A stretch of DNA of 57,867 nt from an uncultured Prevotella sp. (GCA_900541575.1 UQKO01000011.1:1-57867), one strand, 5' to 3'. Positions 9,416 to 18,470 are shown, counted from the first letter of the stretch. A program made the numbers and translations. Notes: generated by a model not told the origin, from the sequence alone.

Positions 9416-10936
9416 ATGGCACAATATAAGTATTCAAATATCACAGAGTTGTTCTGGGCAGGAAATGACGGCTTCAAGTCTGGTCGCGACCCCATGGGCA
9501 TTCAAAATAGTTCAATAGCAACTTATGGATGTCTCCTTCCAGGTATGACGAATCTAACAGGACACATCCGTTATTATAGCTTGTATTGTTGGCTACTTAG
9601 CGAGTATGATTATCTTGAGCAACAGGGTTTTACTACGGTTCATCAATATAATTTCATAAGAAGGGCAGAACTCATCTTGGCTTTTATAATGAAAGGTCAA
9701 GACGTTCGTTCGGTTGTTGGAGCAGACTTCGCGCGAAACAAGTGTAACACCATCTTGGATGAGGAAATCTATGATATTGCAAAAGGGGCAGATTATGGAG
9801 AGAAAGAGAAATATTGGTCTTTCAAAAGTGGTGCATTCGGTCAGTATTATTTAGGTTCACTCATTTATTACAATTTGGTAAAGATAGAATCTGGAAGGTT
9901 TTATCTTCGTAATAAAGGAAAAGAGCTAGCCAAGACGGTTGTGGATAGTGTGGATGAAGATGTATGCAAGTTGATGCTGGAATGTATAATAGAAGGAGAA
10001 CTGTCTGAATCGGAAATATTAGAGTTGAAGCCATTAGGTATCAATTCTATTATTCCAGACTCTTCAGAATGGGCATACCTTAATAATTTACTGACAAAGC
10101 AATATGCAGTAGGTTCTAATCTGAGGCGAGAAACGATTTATTTGATATTGAAAGATTACGAGAAGGGGAAAACGACTACAACTTTTGTTTCTCACAGATA
10201 TCTTGAATACAAAAGAGGTGAAAGTGAAATGGAGGCGGCATTTGGATGGTATTTTTATTATCTATGCGAAGCTCTTCATTATGGCATTGAGTCTATATTC
10301 TGCTATGTATTAGATCTCATTGATAAATTACAAAATCCTCCTGTTTCTGTTCTTTTAGAAACAGGAGTGGAAACATTGTTTCAACAATTGGAGGATGAGC
10401 AGGTGAATATCTCAATAGCAGATTTGATTTTGGATTACAATGGTGAAATTGATGTTCAATTATCAAAACTCAAAACATGCATAAAGCACCAAGATTATGC
10501 TGAAGCTGTAGCAGAGACATTAAGGTTGTTTGTATGCTTGTATCAAGAATATCAAGACAATAAAGAGGCGATACTGAAATTTGAACAAAAATATGATCTT
10601 ATTAGGCAGCGTGGAATACTTAGTGAAGGATTGAAGGAATACCTCGAAAGATATATCCACTTGTCGGTTAAGGAGTATTTTGAGAAAGTCATTCGACAAG
10701 TAATGAATGAGCATACATGCGTTGCTATTGCGAAGATGGGTAATAGTGACTTGGACCTTCGAAAATTTATTTTGGAGAATGGATGTGCTTTCTTGGTAGA
10801 AATGCGATATCCAAATGAAACTAATCCACGTATTGAGACCTTGCATAATTTCTTGGTGGATTTAGGTTATTTGACCATAGACAATAAACTTACGTCAATA
10901 GCAAACCATTTCTTATCTAAGTATAGCAATGACTGA
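9416..10936 (+). CDS. protein of unknown family, first large gene of a putative PLD defence pair
   Basis: 506 aa, no signal peptide or membrane segment, so presumably cytoplasmic. The most motif-like part is the N terminus: LFWAGNDGFKSGRDPMGIQN followed by ATYGCLLPGMTNLTGHIRYY (about residues 10-60), which looks like a conserved aromatic/Gly-rich core. The C-terminal end (TLHNFLVDLGYLTIDNKL) resembles a small winged-helix element. I do not recognise the family. The stop overlaps the start of the PLD-type gene by 8 nt (ATGACTGA), which implies coupled translation and a shared function. Location next to IS elements and a broken nuclease gene suggests a mobile-element defence system, but this is inferred from context only. 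Confidence 0.6.
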   Translation: MAQYKYSNITELFWAGNDGFKSGRDPMGIQNSSIATYGCLLPGMTNLTGHIRYYSLYCWLLSEYDYLEQQGFTTVHQYNFIRRAELILAFIMKGQDVRSVVGADFARNKCNTILDEEIYDIAKGADYGEKEKYWSFKSGAFGQYYLGSLIYYNLVKIESGRFYLRNKGKELAKTVVDSVDEDVCKLMLECIIEGELSESEILELKPLGINSIIPDSSEWAYLNNLLTKQYAVGSNLRRETIYLILKDYEKGKTTTTFVSHRYLEYKRGESEMEAAFGWYFYYLCEALHYGIESIFCYVLDLIDKLQNPPVSVLLETGVETLFQQLEDEQVNISIADLILDYNGEIDVQLSKLKTCIKHQDYAEAVAETLRLFVCLYQEYQDNKEAILKFEQKYDLIRQRGILSEGLKEYLERYIHLSVKEYFEKVIRQVMNEHTCVAIAKMGNSDLDLRKFILENGCAFLVEMRYPNETNPRIETLHNFLVDLGYLTIDNKLTSIANHFLSKYSND

Positions 10937-13307
10937 ACATATACTATTTCAAGACATTCCATTAGGGAGCAAGAACGGTACATTTCATTCTGCCGTTCTG
11001 ACTACATATGCCATTGATTTGATACATTTTGACTGCCGTCTGCGGAACACTCTGCATCGGAAGCAGATTACGAGCATAAACATATTTGCAGATAGCTCGC
11101 AGGTTGACAAGGTGATTGATTTTACAGACCCTAAAATGCTTAAAAATATTGGTAAGGAATATAGTGTATCCTCTATGAAAGTCAATGGAGCATTTCATCC
11201 TAAAATAAACTTCTTTGTAGGATATAATACCGTCTTAGTGCTCATAGGATCTGGCAATCTCACCGTTACGGGTCATGGAAAGAATCATGAAGTTTTCACT
11301 GGTTTTATGATTGACGCTGATAACGACTTGCATCGTCCGTTGATAGAAGAGTGTTGGCAATATTTGTTGTCATTCAAAGATCAATTGGGCGACTTTGAAC
11401 GCAGGAGAATCTTGAATGAAATCCCTAACAACTGCAATATTCTCAACAACAACTATTTACAGGAGCGACACAAGCAGCACGAAGTAGCAGACAATCTTCA
11501 GGCAGCCCTTCTGTACCATGAAAAAGGCAAGAGTATCTTGTCTCAATTGGCAGATATTATCCCACTGAATGAAGTGACGAAAATATCTGTTGTGAGTTCG
11601 TACTTTGATCAAGACGGAGCGACATTGCGCAATCTTCTTGAACTTTGCAGCAACGCAAAAATGGAGGTTCTTATTCAGAAGGATTGCAACCTTCCCCCAT
11701 ATAAAATGGAAGAGAATTCGCGAGTGACATTCTTTGATTTTGATGAAACGAAGCGAGGAAAAACCATACAGAATAAATTCAAAGATTTCGCTCGTCTTGC
11801 ACACGCGAAACTATACTTGTTAGAGACAGAGACCACAAAATATTGTATAGTAGGTAGTGCCAATGCAACCAAGTCAGGACTTGGAACAATGGGGCGCAGA
11901 GGTGCAAATGAAGAATTCTGTGTATTGTATGCTTCAGATAAGATCGACTTCTTTGGAGAATTGGGCTTAAAAGTCATAAGGAAGCATAAACTTACGATGA
12001 AGGCATTCAATCATCAATCGTCTCATATTGGTGAAGAATATCCTACAATAAGAACCATCAAGTTACATAGTGTTTGTTATGAATCTGGGAAACTAAGGAT
12101 TTACTACGAAGGATTGCTACCTGATTTCTCTACCATAAATATTTACAACGGAGAGGATTCTGTTTCATTCGAAGCTTTTGATGCCAAGGATATGATAATT
12201 TCAATAAAAACACATTTGAAAAAACAGTCATATATATGTCATATTAATGACATTGATGGAAATTGTATATCCAATAAGATTTTTATTAACAGAATAGAAG
12301 AACTTGCCTCTACCAATCCTTCGCCTGCGGTAAGGAAGTTAAATCGTGTCATCTATCAGATAGAGTCAGAAGGTTTCGACGGATTGGAAATTGTAGGTAT
12401 GTTGTCCGACCTAATGTTTCAATTTGCATCTGAAAGAGAATCCTTTTCTACTTGCAAAAAACATTCTTCTTTATCTTTTCGTTCTACAAATGAAAAACTA
12501 CCAGACATTAAATATAATTCTTCATTGGATAATGATGAAATAGTTTCTGTTCATGTTGTCGGAAGAGGACGTGCTTCGAGACTAATAGAATGCATTGAGG
12601 AGAGTATCAAAAAGAATCTTCAGTCTATGGAGGATACCATTAAGGACGAGGGAGAACAGGCCACATCGGAAAGTAGTAATCAACGTGTTGCCATTTCTGA
12701 GCAGAGTGTGCATTTGGATAAATCCGATATTTATTATTGCAAAGAACAGGCTTGCAGTCTGCTAAATAATTTTAGGTCGCTTATTGATAAAAGGGCTCGT
12801 TTTTGTCAAGAGAAACATCTGGCTGTTTCTATGGATGATTTATGCTACTTCTCTTTGGCTATGTTTGCATCTGCAGAAATCTGTTACCTCAATAGATTCC
12901 AGTATGAGTTCAATTGTTCAAATAGTCATGAGGAAAGTTACTATAAAAAGAATCTTTATGATAGTCTTGATTCGGTCATGGAAAATGAAGGCTTAGATTG
13001 TTTCGTGGCCTTTTCCAATTTTTGTAGTAAGTTTTTTCAAAATAAAACATCTGATGGCTTATTCAAAAGAACTGCCTATAAAGCGATAAAGTATGGATTA
13101 CTTTATACGATGTTTTTCCTTAGGTTTGCTATTAATCAAAAGTTTAACGAGCGAAAAGTAGTTGAAGCTATGACTTCGCTTATCAATCTCTTTGGTATGC
13201 CAGACAAGGAATATCTAGAAACAGAATATCAACCATTAGTCGAGAAGTACAATCATGTTTTCGAATTCAGATATATTGAACGTACTTTAAGACAATTGGG
13301 TTTCTAA
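10929..13307 (+). CDS. phospholipase-D-like domain protein (putative nuclease effector)
   Basis: 792 aa with two PLD-type catalytic motifs in the N-terminal half. The first is FHPKINFFVG ... IGSGNLTVTGHGKNHEVF (about residues 88-125). The second is AHAKLYLLE ... VGSANATKSGLG ... ANEEFCVL (about 290-335). Two HxK-N-E sites are the hallmark of the PLD superfamily, which includes phosphodiesterase nucleases. No lipase-type signal peptide is seen, so a DNA- or RNA-cleaving role is more likely. The C-terminal half, about 400-792, has no motif I recognise and is largely helical (for example a Cys/Phe-rich stretch near 640-700). It is translationally coupled to the 506-aa gene. Confidence 0.75.
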   Translation: MTEHILFQDIPLGSKNGTFHSAVLTTYAIDLIHFDCRLRNTLHRKQITSINIFADSSQVDKVIDFTDPKMLKNIGKEYSVSSMKVNGAFHPKINFFVGYNTVLVLIGSGNLTVTGHGKNHEVFTGFMIDADNDLHRPLIEECWQYLLSFKDQLGDFERRRILNEIPNNCNILNNNYLQERHKQHEVADNLQAALLYHEKGKSILSQLADIIPLNEVTKISVVSSYFDQDGATLRNLLELCSNAKMEVLIQKDCNLPPYKMEENSRVTFFDFDETKRGKTIQNKFKDFARLAHAKLYLLETETTKYCIVGSANATKSGLGTMGRRGANEEFCVLYASDKIDFFGELGLKVIRKHKLTMKAFNHQSSHIGEEYPTIRTIKLHSVCYESGKLRIYYEGLLPDFSTINIYNGEDSVSFEAFDAKDMIISIKTHLKKQSYICHINDIDGNCISNKIFINRIEELASTNPSPAVRKLNRVIYQIESEGFDGLEIVGMLSDLMFQFASERESFSTCKKHSSLSFRSTNEKLPDIKYNSSLDNDEIVSVHVVGRGRASRLIECIEESIKKNLQSMEDTIKDEGEQATSESSNQRVAISEQSVHLDKSDIYYCKEQACSLLNNFRSLIDKRARFCQEKHLAVSMDDLCYFSLAMFASAEICYLNRFQYEFNCSNSHEESYYKKNLYDSLDSVMENEGLDCFVAFSNFCSKFFQNKTSDGLFKRTAYKAIKYGLLYTMFFLRFAINQKFNERKVVEAMTSLINLFGMPDKEYLETEYQPLVEKYNHVFEFRYIERTLRQLGF

Positions 13308-13330
13308 ATTTAATCCATAAAAGCAAAATT

Positions 13331-13624
13331 ATGCATGAACTGAAACATTACATAGAAGCATTTATCTCACTCCATACGGTCAAGGTGAGGGGAACATCGG
13401 GCAACGTACAAAAAATGTGTTGCTTCTTGCTGTCATAGACCTCGTGGAGGGAGTTGTAATACTTCATCGAGCCATCGAATTATCTGACCAAAAGGAAAGA
13501 AAATTTAATTCTCTCTAAAAAAGGATTGTGAGTATCCTAAGTAATATACGAAATCCCAATATTAGTTTTCTATAAAGCGCAAACATCCAGTCTCTCCAAA
13601 ATTGAAGAGACGACACGTAAAGGT
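13331..13624 (+). pseudogene. decayed HNH-type nuclease N-terminal region
   Basis: Starting 23 nt after the PLD gene, the frame MHELKHYIEAFISLHTVKVR is open for 35 codons and then stops. Adding one A to the A6 run near 13409 restores a continuation, LLLAVIDLVEGV ... AIELSDQKERKFNSL, and a further stop is followed in frame by KRIVSIL...NPNIS. The pattern of LLLLAxIDLIE, xIxLS, FxSxW and NPxI is typical of the N-terminal domain found before HNH nuclease domains in restriction-type proteins. The HNH part is missing; the IS110 element lies immediately downstream. The rest of 13625-13757 shows no coding signal. Confidence 0.5.
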
Positions 13625-13748
13625 ATTTTTCTCTTCTAGCTCAAAGCTATACGTGGGCATCCACAAGTATCCAAGGCTTTGGCTAATTTCAGAAAACGGA
13701 GTCGAACTACCAGAAACTTAATAGCCTTGCAATGGAAACTTATTGTTA

Positions 13749-13769
13749 CAGCTTGCACTAAGCAAGCTG
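13749..13769. repeat. 8-bp hairpin at the transposase 3' end
   Basis: CAGCTTGC (13749-13756) and GCAAGCTG (13762-13769) pair perfectly around a 5-nt loop and overlap the transposase stop codon. It may be a 3' structure of the element. Confidence 0.5.
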
Positions 13770-14925
13770 AGTACAATCTTTAGCAACAGACTTTTGGGGT
13801 TCAAAGTCCTTGTATGAAACATTGAAATTCAGAATGTGCCAAATGCACACAAGCACCTTCCTGGCCACTGCAACCACTACTTTCAACTTGAATTTCTTCC
13901 TCACTTGCGTGTGAAATGCGTAAAACTTAGAGAAGTAACATTCTTTCGTTCTTGATGCTGCCCATGCGCATTGGACACTCGCTATTCTGATGAACCTGCT
14001 CCCGTGAGTAATCTTATTCGATTTGATTTTCTTGTTGCTCTCGTCATTCCTTGGATTGAAACCGCACCAAGAGACGAGATGTTTAGCACTCGGAAACGCA
14101 TTTACTTCTGGACCTATCTCGGCAAGGACTGTCAAGGCGGAACGCTCACTTACACCTGGGATTGTCTGAAGGTTTTTCATCTGTTCCTCAAACTCCCTAT
14201 TGCAGATTTCCCGCATTTTTTCAATGCATTTGTTCTTGTTATCCTCCAATAAGGCTGATTCTGCAACATATTGTGCAAGCATGTCTATTTCAGCGTCGGA
14301 AACGACACCTGTAAGTGCTGTCAGTATCGTATCCTCTCCATGCTTGTTTATAATGCGTTTGCGTACGAGCATAAGTAGTTCTTGCGGTGAAGTTACGCCT
14401 TCAGATATACGCTTGACAACATATTTGTAACTCTTGCAATCTGTATTGGATACATAGTTACTCAAATGAATATTGCATCGTTGCAATATGGCATCAATCT
14501 TGGAATACTTTCTTCCTAATTCCGCATTCAACTTGAATATTCGTCTGTCGTATAAGCGGAGTTGTTGGATTAAAGGAGGTGGAATAAAGCTTCCACGAAT
14601 TAGTTCCTTCATGACGCATTCCGCAATCCATTGAGCATCCTTGACATCACTTTTACGCCCTGGAAGTTGCTTAATGAAGTAAGGATTAACTAACTTGAGT
14701 TCAAATGAATCAACAAGTACACGCCAGATGGGAATCCAATACACACTTGTGCTTTCCATTGCGACTTCGCAGACTTCGTTTTCTGCCATAAAATCGCGCA
14801 TGGAGTCGAGCTGCGGAGTTAAAACGCCAAATACACGTTCAATTTTTTTCTCCATTCTCTCGCAAAATACAGAGATATACACTATCTTTGTGCACATCAA
14901 GCCCTGCTACAGTTTTCATAAGCAT
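13758..14925 (-). pseudogene. IS110-family transposase, frameshifted near the N terminus
   Basis: The protein is an IS110-type DEDD recombinase. Reading from the ATG at 14919 or 14925 gives MKTVAGLDVHKDSVYLCI, the canonical start with the first catalytic Asp. That frame hits TGA just after an A7 run (14843-14849). One A fewer joins it to a long open frame carrying AMESTSVYW, GRKSDVKDAQW, the helix-hairpin TIPGVSERSALTVLAEIGP, and the C-terminal LVSWCGFNPRN ... KITHGSRFIRIAS region with the Ser domain. So almost the whole enzyme is present but split. Either it is dead or slippage on A7 restores it. An alternative ATG at 14900 in the downstream frame would lack the first catalytic Asp. Confidence 0.8.
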
Positions 14926-15110
14926 TTAATTTAATTAGGCGTTAGAGCCTGTTTTCCCACAAATATACGGGATTTTGGCAACATTTGCCAATAGAAAACT
15001 GGAGCGGGCTTGATTTTACATTTTCTTGAGGATTCTTTTTTATCTCGTGGGCATGTGGTTGCAAAAACTCATCTTAATTTTGAATTTAGAGTTTGAGGTT
15101 GAGTTTATCG
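14926..15110 (-). other. non-coding left end of the IS110 element
   Basis: About 185 nt upstream of the transposase contain no gene. In characterised IS110-family elements, the non-coding end preceding the transposase encodes the bridge RNA that pairs with target and donor DNA. This segment has the right position and length. The only structure I can see by eye is a short GGCAA/TTGCC hairpin (14977-14989). The outer boundary is a guess. Confidence 0.35.
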
Positions 15111-15119
15111 CATAAAAAA

Positions 15120-15197
15120 GGCTTTGAGTATTTCCGTATATCACGGAAAATGAGTAACTTAGATGTGATAAAAAAACAATACTCAAAACTCAAAGCC
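15120..15197. repeat. inverted repeat at the head of an IS remnant
   Basis: GGCTTTGAGTATT near 15120 and AATACTCAAAACTCAAAGCC ending at 15197 are inverted copies. A second small palindrome, TTCCGT-N5-ACGGAA, lies between them. The right arm ends directly at the ATG of a transposase-like fragment. This looks like the terminal region of an insertion sequence. Confidence 0.5.
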
Positions 15198-15269
15198 ATG
15201 AGCAAAATTACAAAAATTCCGTCAGAGATTCGCAACTTTTTCAGTGAGAAACATTTCCTGAAGGTTTGA
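15198..15269 (+). pseudogene. 23-codon transposase N-terminal remnant (IS4-like)
   Basis: The frame starts MSKITKIPSEIRNFF and stops after 23 codons at TGA. Short N termini with this KIT.IP...FF pattern are common in IS4-type transposases of Bacteroidales. A few codons in the next frame (EGLIHQKHPNG) may belong to the same decayed gene, then coding is lost. The family assignment is from memory of the motif and is tentative. Confidence 0.4.
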
Positions 15270-15437
15270 TACATCAGAAGCATCCCAACGGAAGTTTGTC
15301 CAATTATCTCTTTCGTGTATATACATAATGTATTTGTTCTATGTGCGACAATGATAGTGCAAACGAGTGGAAAACATCAAGTTTACTTGAATGTTTACCC
15401 GAGTGTAGCCTATCTTATTAAAATTACGGCATTAAAC

Positions 15438-15508
15438 GCCGTATATTTTGCGACAAAAATAATGACGAATCGCCAAATGAGCCTGCAAAATACCGCATAT
15501 TTTGCGAC
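15438..15508 (+). repeat. pair of imperfect 17-bp repeats
   Basis: GCCGTATATTTTGCGAC (15438-15454) and ACCGCATATTTTGCGAC (15492-15508) differ at three positions and are 54 nt apart. In one frame both encode N(A/T)xYFAT. I see nothing else coding in 15270-15570. The units may be repeats associated with the neighbouring IS scar. Confidence 0.55.
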
Positions 15509-15573
15509 GTTTCCAAAGGAATAACAACTCTAAATATAAATTCTAAAAACTTCGTGTTTAGAATAATAAAATG

Positions 15574-15581
15574 TACTTTTG
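15574..15581 (+). promoter_or_regulatory. -7 element for the membrane regulator gene
   Basis: TACTTTTG matches TAnnTTTG. A weak TTCG sits 19 nt upstream at 15551-15554. The element lies about 40 nt before the ATG at 15623. Confidence 0.5.
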
Positions 15582-15622
15582 TGTCGTTAATAATGTAATT
15601 CACATATTATATTGGATAAATT

Positions 15623-16321
15623 ATGAAGATTCTTCCATACATAGTGTTCAGCTTTCTTATGCTTTGTGCGTTGTGCACAAGCATTAATAGCTATCACAGA
15701 ACAGAATACATGATAACCCAGGATGTTAATCAGGCATTGAATCAAGTTCTTCTGAAAATGCCTGACAATGTGGTTACTACAGACACCATATGCTGTTATC
15801 GCAACTGCCTCACTATAGCCGAATTGAAAGATACGGCAGGTATCGCCATGCGTACCATACGCAGAGGTGGACGTTGGGATACAAAGTTGGTGGCAGAGGC
15901 AAATTGCAACTTTTCTACGACTTTCATGATGTCCGATCAAAAGGCTTCGGGCTCTCTTTTGTTTATCGGGATGCTGTGGCTGTTAAGTAGTTTGTGGTAT
16001 GTAAGGAGAAATAAGCCAGAGCTTATAGTTCAAGGTTTGGCATACGGTGGTATTGTGTTCCATGATGATAAATTTATGACCGTATCGGGTGAGGAGATAC
16101 GTCTTACTCCTATGCAACACTCCTTGCTCGAAATGTTCATAACGACAGATTCTCATACGATATCGAAACAGGAGATTTGCGACCGACTATGGCCTAAGAA
16201 ACCTGATGCAAGCGATACGCTTTATACGCTAATCAGACGTATAAAACCGATCATAGAAACACATAGCATTCTGAAAATCGAATCGAATCGGGGTAAGAGC
16301 TATAGTCTGAAAATCAGATAA
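15623..16321 (+). CDS. membrane-anchored winged-helix transcription regulator
   Basis: 232 aa with an unusual layout. A first hydrophobic segment spans residues 4-22, a non-cytoplasmic stretch of about 85 residues follows, a second segment spans about 110-127, and a cytoplasmic OmpR/PhoB-type winged helix spans 140-232 (LTPMQHSLLEMF, ISKQEICDRLW, DTLYTLIRRIKPI, RGKSYSL). It lacks a receiver domain and a phospho-acceptor, so signals probably come from outside through the membrane, as in ToxR-like regulators. It lies 103 nt before the outer-membrane barrel gene on the same strand, which is the obvious candidate target. Confidence 0.75.
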   Translation: MKILPYIVFSFLMLCALCTSINSYHRTEYMITQDVNQALNQVLLKMPDNVVTTDTICCYRNCLTIAELKDTAGIAMRTIRRGGRWDTKLVAEANCNFSTTFMMSDQKASGSLLFIGMLWLLSSLWYVRRNKPELIVQGLAYGGIVFHDDKFMTVSGEEIRLTPMQHSLLEMFITTDSHTISKQEICDRLWPKKPDASDTLYTLIRRIKPIIETHSILKIESNRGKSYSLKIR

Positions 16322-16390
16322 ATAGGCTTTTGTTGGTTAATTGTCAGGAAGATGTCAGCCTGAATAATTGGCTTTCTTGCAAGGAGAAAA

Positions 16391-16398
16391 TAAATTTG
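16391..16398 (+). promoter_or_regulatory. -7 element for the outer-membrane barrel gene
   Basis: TAAATTTG matches TAnnTTTG, with a partial TTGG -33 about 19-20 nt upstream. It is 26 nt before the ATG at 16425, so the barrel gene can be transcribed separately from the regulator. Confidence 0.55.
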
Positions 16399-16424
16399 CA
16401 CCATAAAATAAAAAATGGTGCAAA

Positions 16425-18470
16425 ATGAAACGATTATTTACAATTTCAATTATTATGACTTCTGCATTCTGCGCTAATGCTCAGAATGTGGACAAGACAA
16501 TCACGCTTGATGAAGCAACGGTAAAATCTGCTAAGGTAGTGAACAAGTCTGATGGTATGATAATCTACCCTACCGAAACTCAGAAGCAGGCTTCGAACAA
16601 TGGTTACAGCATTCTTGAGAAACTCACACTTGCCAATCTTCGTATTGACAACATAAACCATACTGTTACTGCTATTGATAACAGAGGTAGCGTTCAACTG
16701 AGAGTAAACGGCATTGTTGTAGGCAAACAGGAGATGTTGGCTCTCAATCCAAAGGATATTGCCAAGATAGACTTTATAAACAACCCCGGCGTTCGTTATG
16801 GCGAAAGCATTGCCTATGTAATTGATATAGTTACACGTAGGAGCGAGAGCGGTTATACTATTGGCACGGATGTAACGTCGGCTCTTACCACCCTGCAAGG
16901 CGACGGCTCGGTGTATGGTAAGTGGAACCGCGGAAAGAGTGAATGGTCGCTTTCGTATGATGTGAGTGGATATAAAACAAAAGGCGAAAAGAGCAAGCAG
17001 TTGGCAGAATACACTTTGACAGACGGCAGTATCTACACTATTGAACGAAACGATGTGGAGTCGCTTCGTAAAGCCATAGCACATAATACAAAACTAACCT
17101 ATAACTGGTCGGACTCCACAGCAACCGTCTTTCAAACATCCTTGAGTGGAGCATTCAACAACACTCCCGATAACTATAATATTAAGTACATCACGGATGG
17201 CTCTCGACAATACCAGGCTACAAGCCGAGAAAAGAACAAGAGCCTTTCGCCTGTATTGGATATTTATTTCTTTCGTCAGCTTACCCCACGCCAATCCATC
17301 ACAGCCAATGCCGTAGGTACCTATATATCCACACAGACAAGTAGCTATTATGACGAAGGTACGCCTTATCAATATGATGTGGATGGCAAGACGGCTTCTC
17401 TGCTTACTGAGATAATCTACGAGAACCGACTGAAGCCTTTTACTTTCTCTACAGGCTTGAATAACAGTTATAAATACATCAAGAACGACTATCTTGGCGA
17501 CGCTTCCGTTTTGACCAAGACTAACAACAACCGTTTGTATGCCTTTGCAGAAATTAAGGGCATGTTCCGACCATTGCGTTACACATTAGGTGCAGGCGCG
17601 AGCTATATCCATTACACTCAGAATGGTCACAGATATAATTTCTGGACATTCCGTCCAAAAGCTTCGCTGACATACGACCTCAATAACAATATGCAGTTGA
17701 GCTATACCTATCAGATGTGGGACAGAGTATCCCGTATAGCCATGACGAGTGATGCGATGATTCGCACAAACAGTATGGAATGGACTGTGGGTAATCCAGA
17801 TTTGAAACCTTCGCACGATATGGAGCATCGATTGCAGTTCTCGTATAACAATAATCGCTTGCAGACCTTCTTTGACGTTTATTTCAAACAATGCCTCAAA
17901 CCCAACATGGCACATTATGAGCGGACAGATGACAACCAATTCATCTATACCCAAATTAACCAAAAGGAGATAGACGTATTGAACGTTATGGCATACGCCA
18001 GCTATTGGCTCTTGCCCGAAAAACTTCGGATTGCTGCCAATGGCGGAATATATAGATGTTTCAATTTCGGCTACGATTATACGCATTGCTATACCTCATG
18101 GTTCTATGCAAGCAGCATCACGGCTTATCTCGGCCACTTCACATTGCAAGGATACATAGATAACGGTAACCGATTCTTTGAAGGCGAATCGAAAAGCTTC
18201 AGCGGTGCCTATTCTGTACTTAAAGCAGCCTATTCATGGCGCGACTTGCAATTCTCATTGTCATGGACAAATCCCTTCAATAAAAAATACAAGTCATACG
18301 AGAACGAATTGCTCAACCGCAATCTGTATAAACACACTATTGGTTATTCTAAGGATAGCGGCAATCTCGTTACGTTGAATGTCTCTTGGCGACTGAGCCG
18401 AGGCAACAAACATAAGTCAGCAGAAAAGAAGATAAACCTGCGTGACACGGATAATGGTATAATGAAATGA
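16425..18470 (+). CDS. outer-membrane beta-barrel protein, TonB-receptor-like
   Basis: 681 aa. A signal peptide (MKRLFTISIIMTSAFCANAQ) is followed by a plug-like region with ILEKLTLANLRID and VQLRVNGIVVGK (about residues 50-110) and the motif NPGVRYGESIAYVIDIVTRR. The rest is strand-rich sequence (YTYQMWDRVS, NPDLKPSHDMEHRLQFSY) typical of a 22-strand barrel. The N-terminal carboxypeptidase-like repeat seen in many SusC-type proteins is absent. The substrate is unknown. The preceding membrane regulator is probably its controller. Confidence 0.85.
   Translation: MKRLFTISIIMTSAFCANAQNVDKTITLDEATVKSAKVVNKSDGMIIYPTETQKQASNNGYSILEKLTLANLRIDNINHTVTAIDNRGSVQLRVNGIVVGKQEMLALNPKDIAKIDFINNPGVRYGESIAYVIDIVTRRSESGYTIGTDVTSALTTLQGDGSVYGKWNRGKSEWSLSYDVSGYKTKGEKSKQLAEYTLTDGSIYTIERNDVESLRKAIAHNTKLTYNWSDSTATVFQTSLSGAFNNTPDNYNIKYITDGSRQYQATSREKNKSLSPVLDIYFFRQLTPRQSITANAVGTYISTQTSSYYDEGTPYQYDVDGKTASLLTEIIYENRLKPFTFSTGLNNSYKYIKNDYLGDASVLTKTNNNRLYAFAEIKGMFRPLRYTLGAGASYIHYTQNGHRYNFWTFRPKASLTYDLNNNMQLSYTYQMWDRVSRIAMTSDAMIRTNSMEWTVGNPDLKPSHDMEHRLQFSYNNNRLQTFFDVYFKQCLKPNMAHYERTDDNQFIYTQINQKEIDVLNVMAYASYWLLPEKLRIAANGGIYRCFNFGYDYTHCYTSWFYASSITAYLGHFTLQGYIDNGNRFFEGESKSFSGAYSVLKAAYSWRDLQFSLSWTNPFNKKYKSYENELLNRNLYKHTIGYSKDSGNLVTLNVSWRLSRGNKHKSAEKKINLRDTDNGIMK

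Noticed and set aside
13758..14900. Complete IS110 transposase starting at 14900
   Set aside because: That start (MMCTKIVYIS) is an out-of-frame reading of the DNA that encodes GLDVHKDS in the next frame, so the enzyme would lack its first catalytic Asp.
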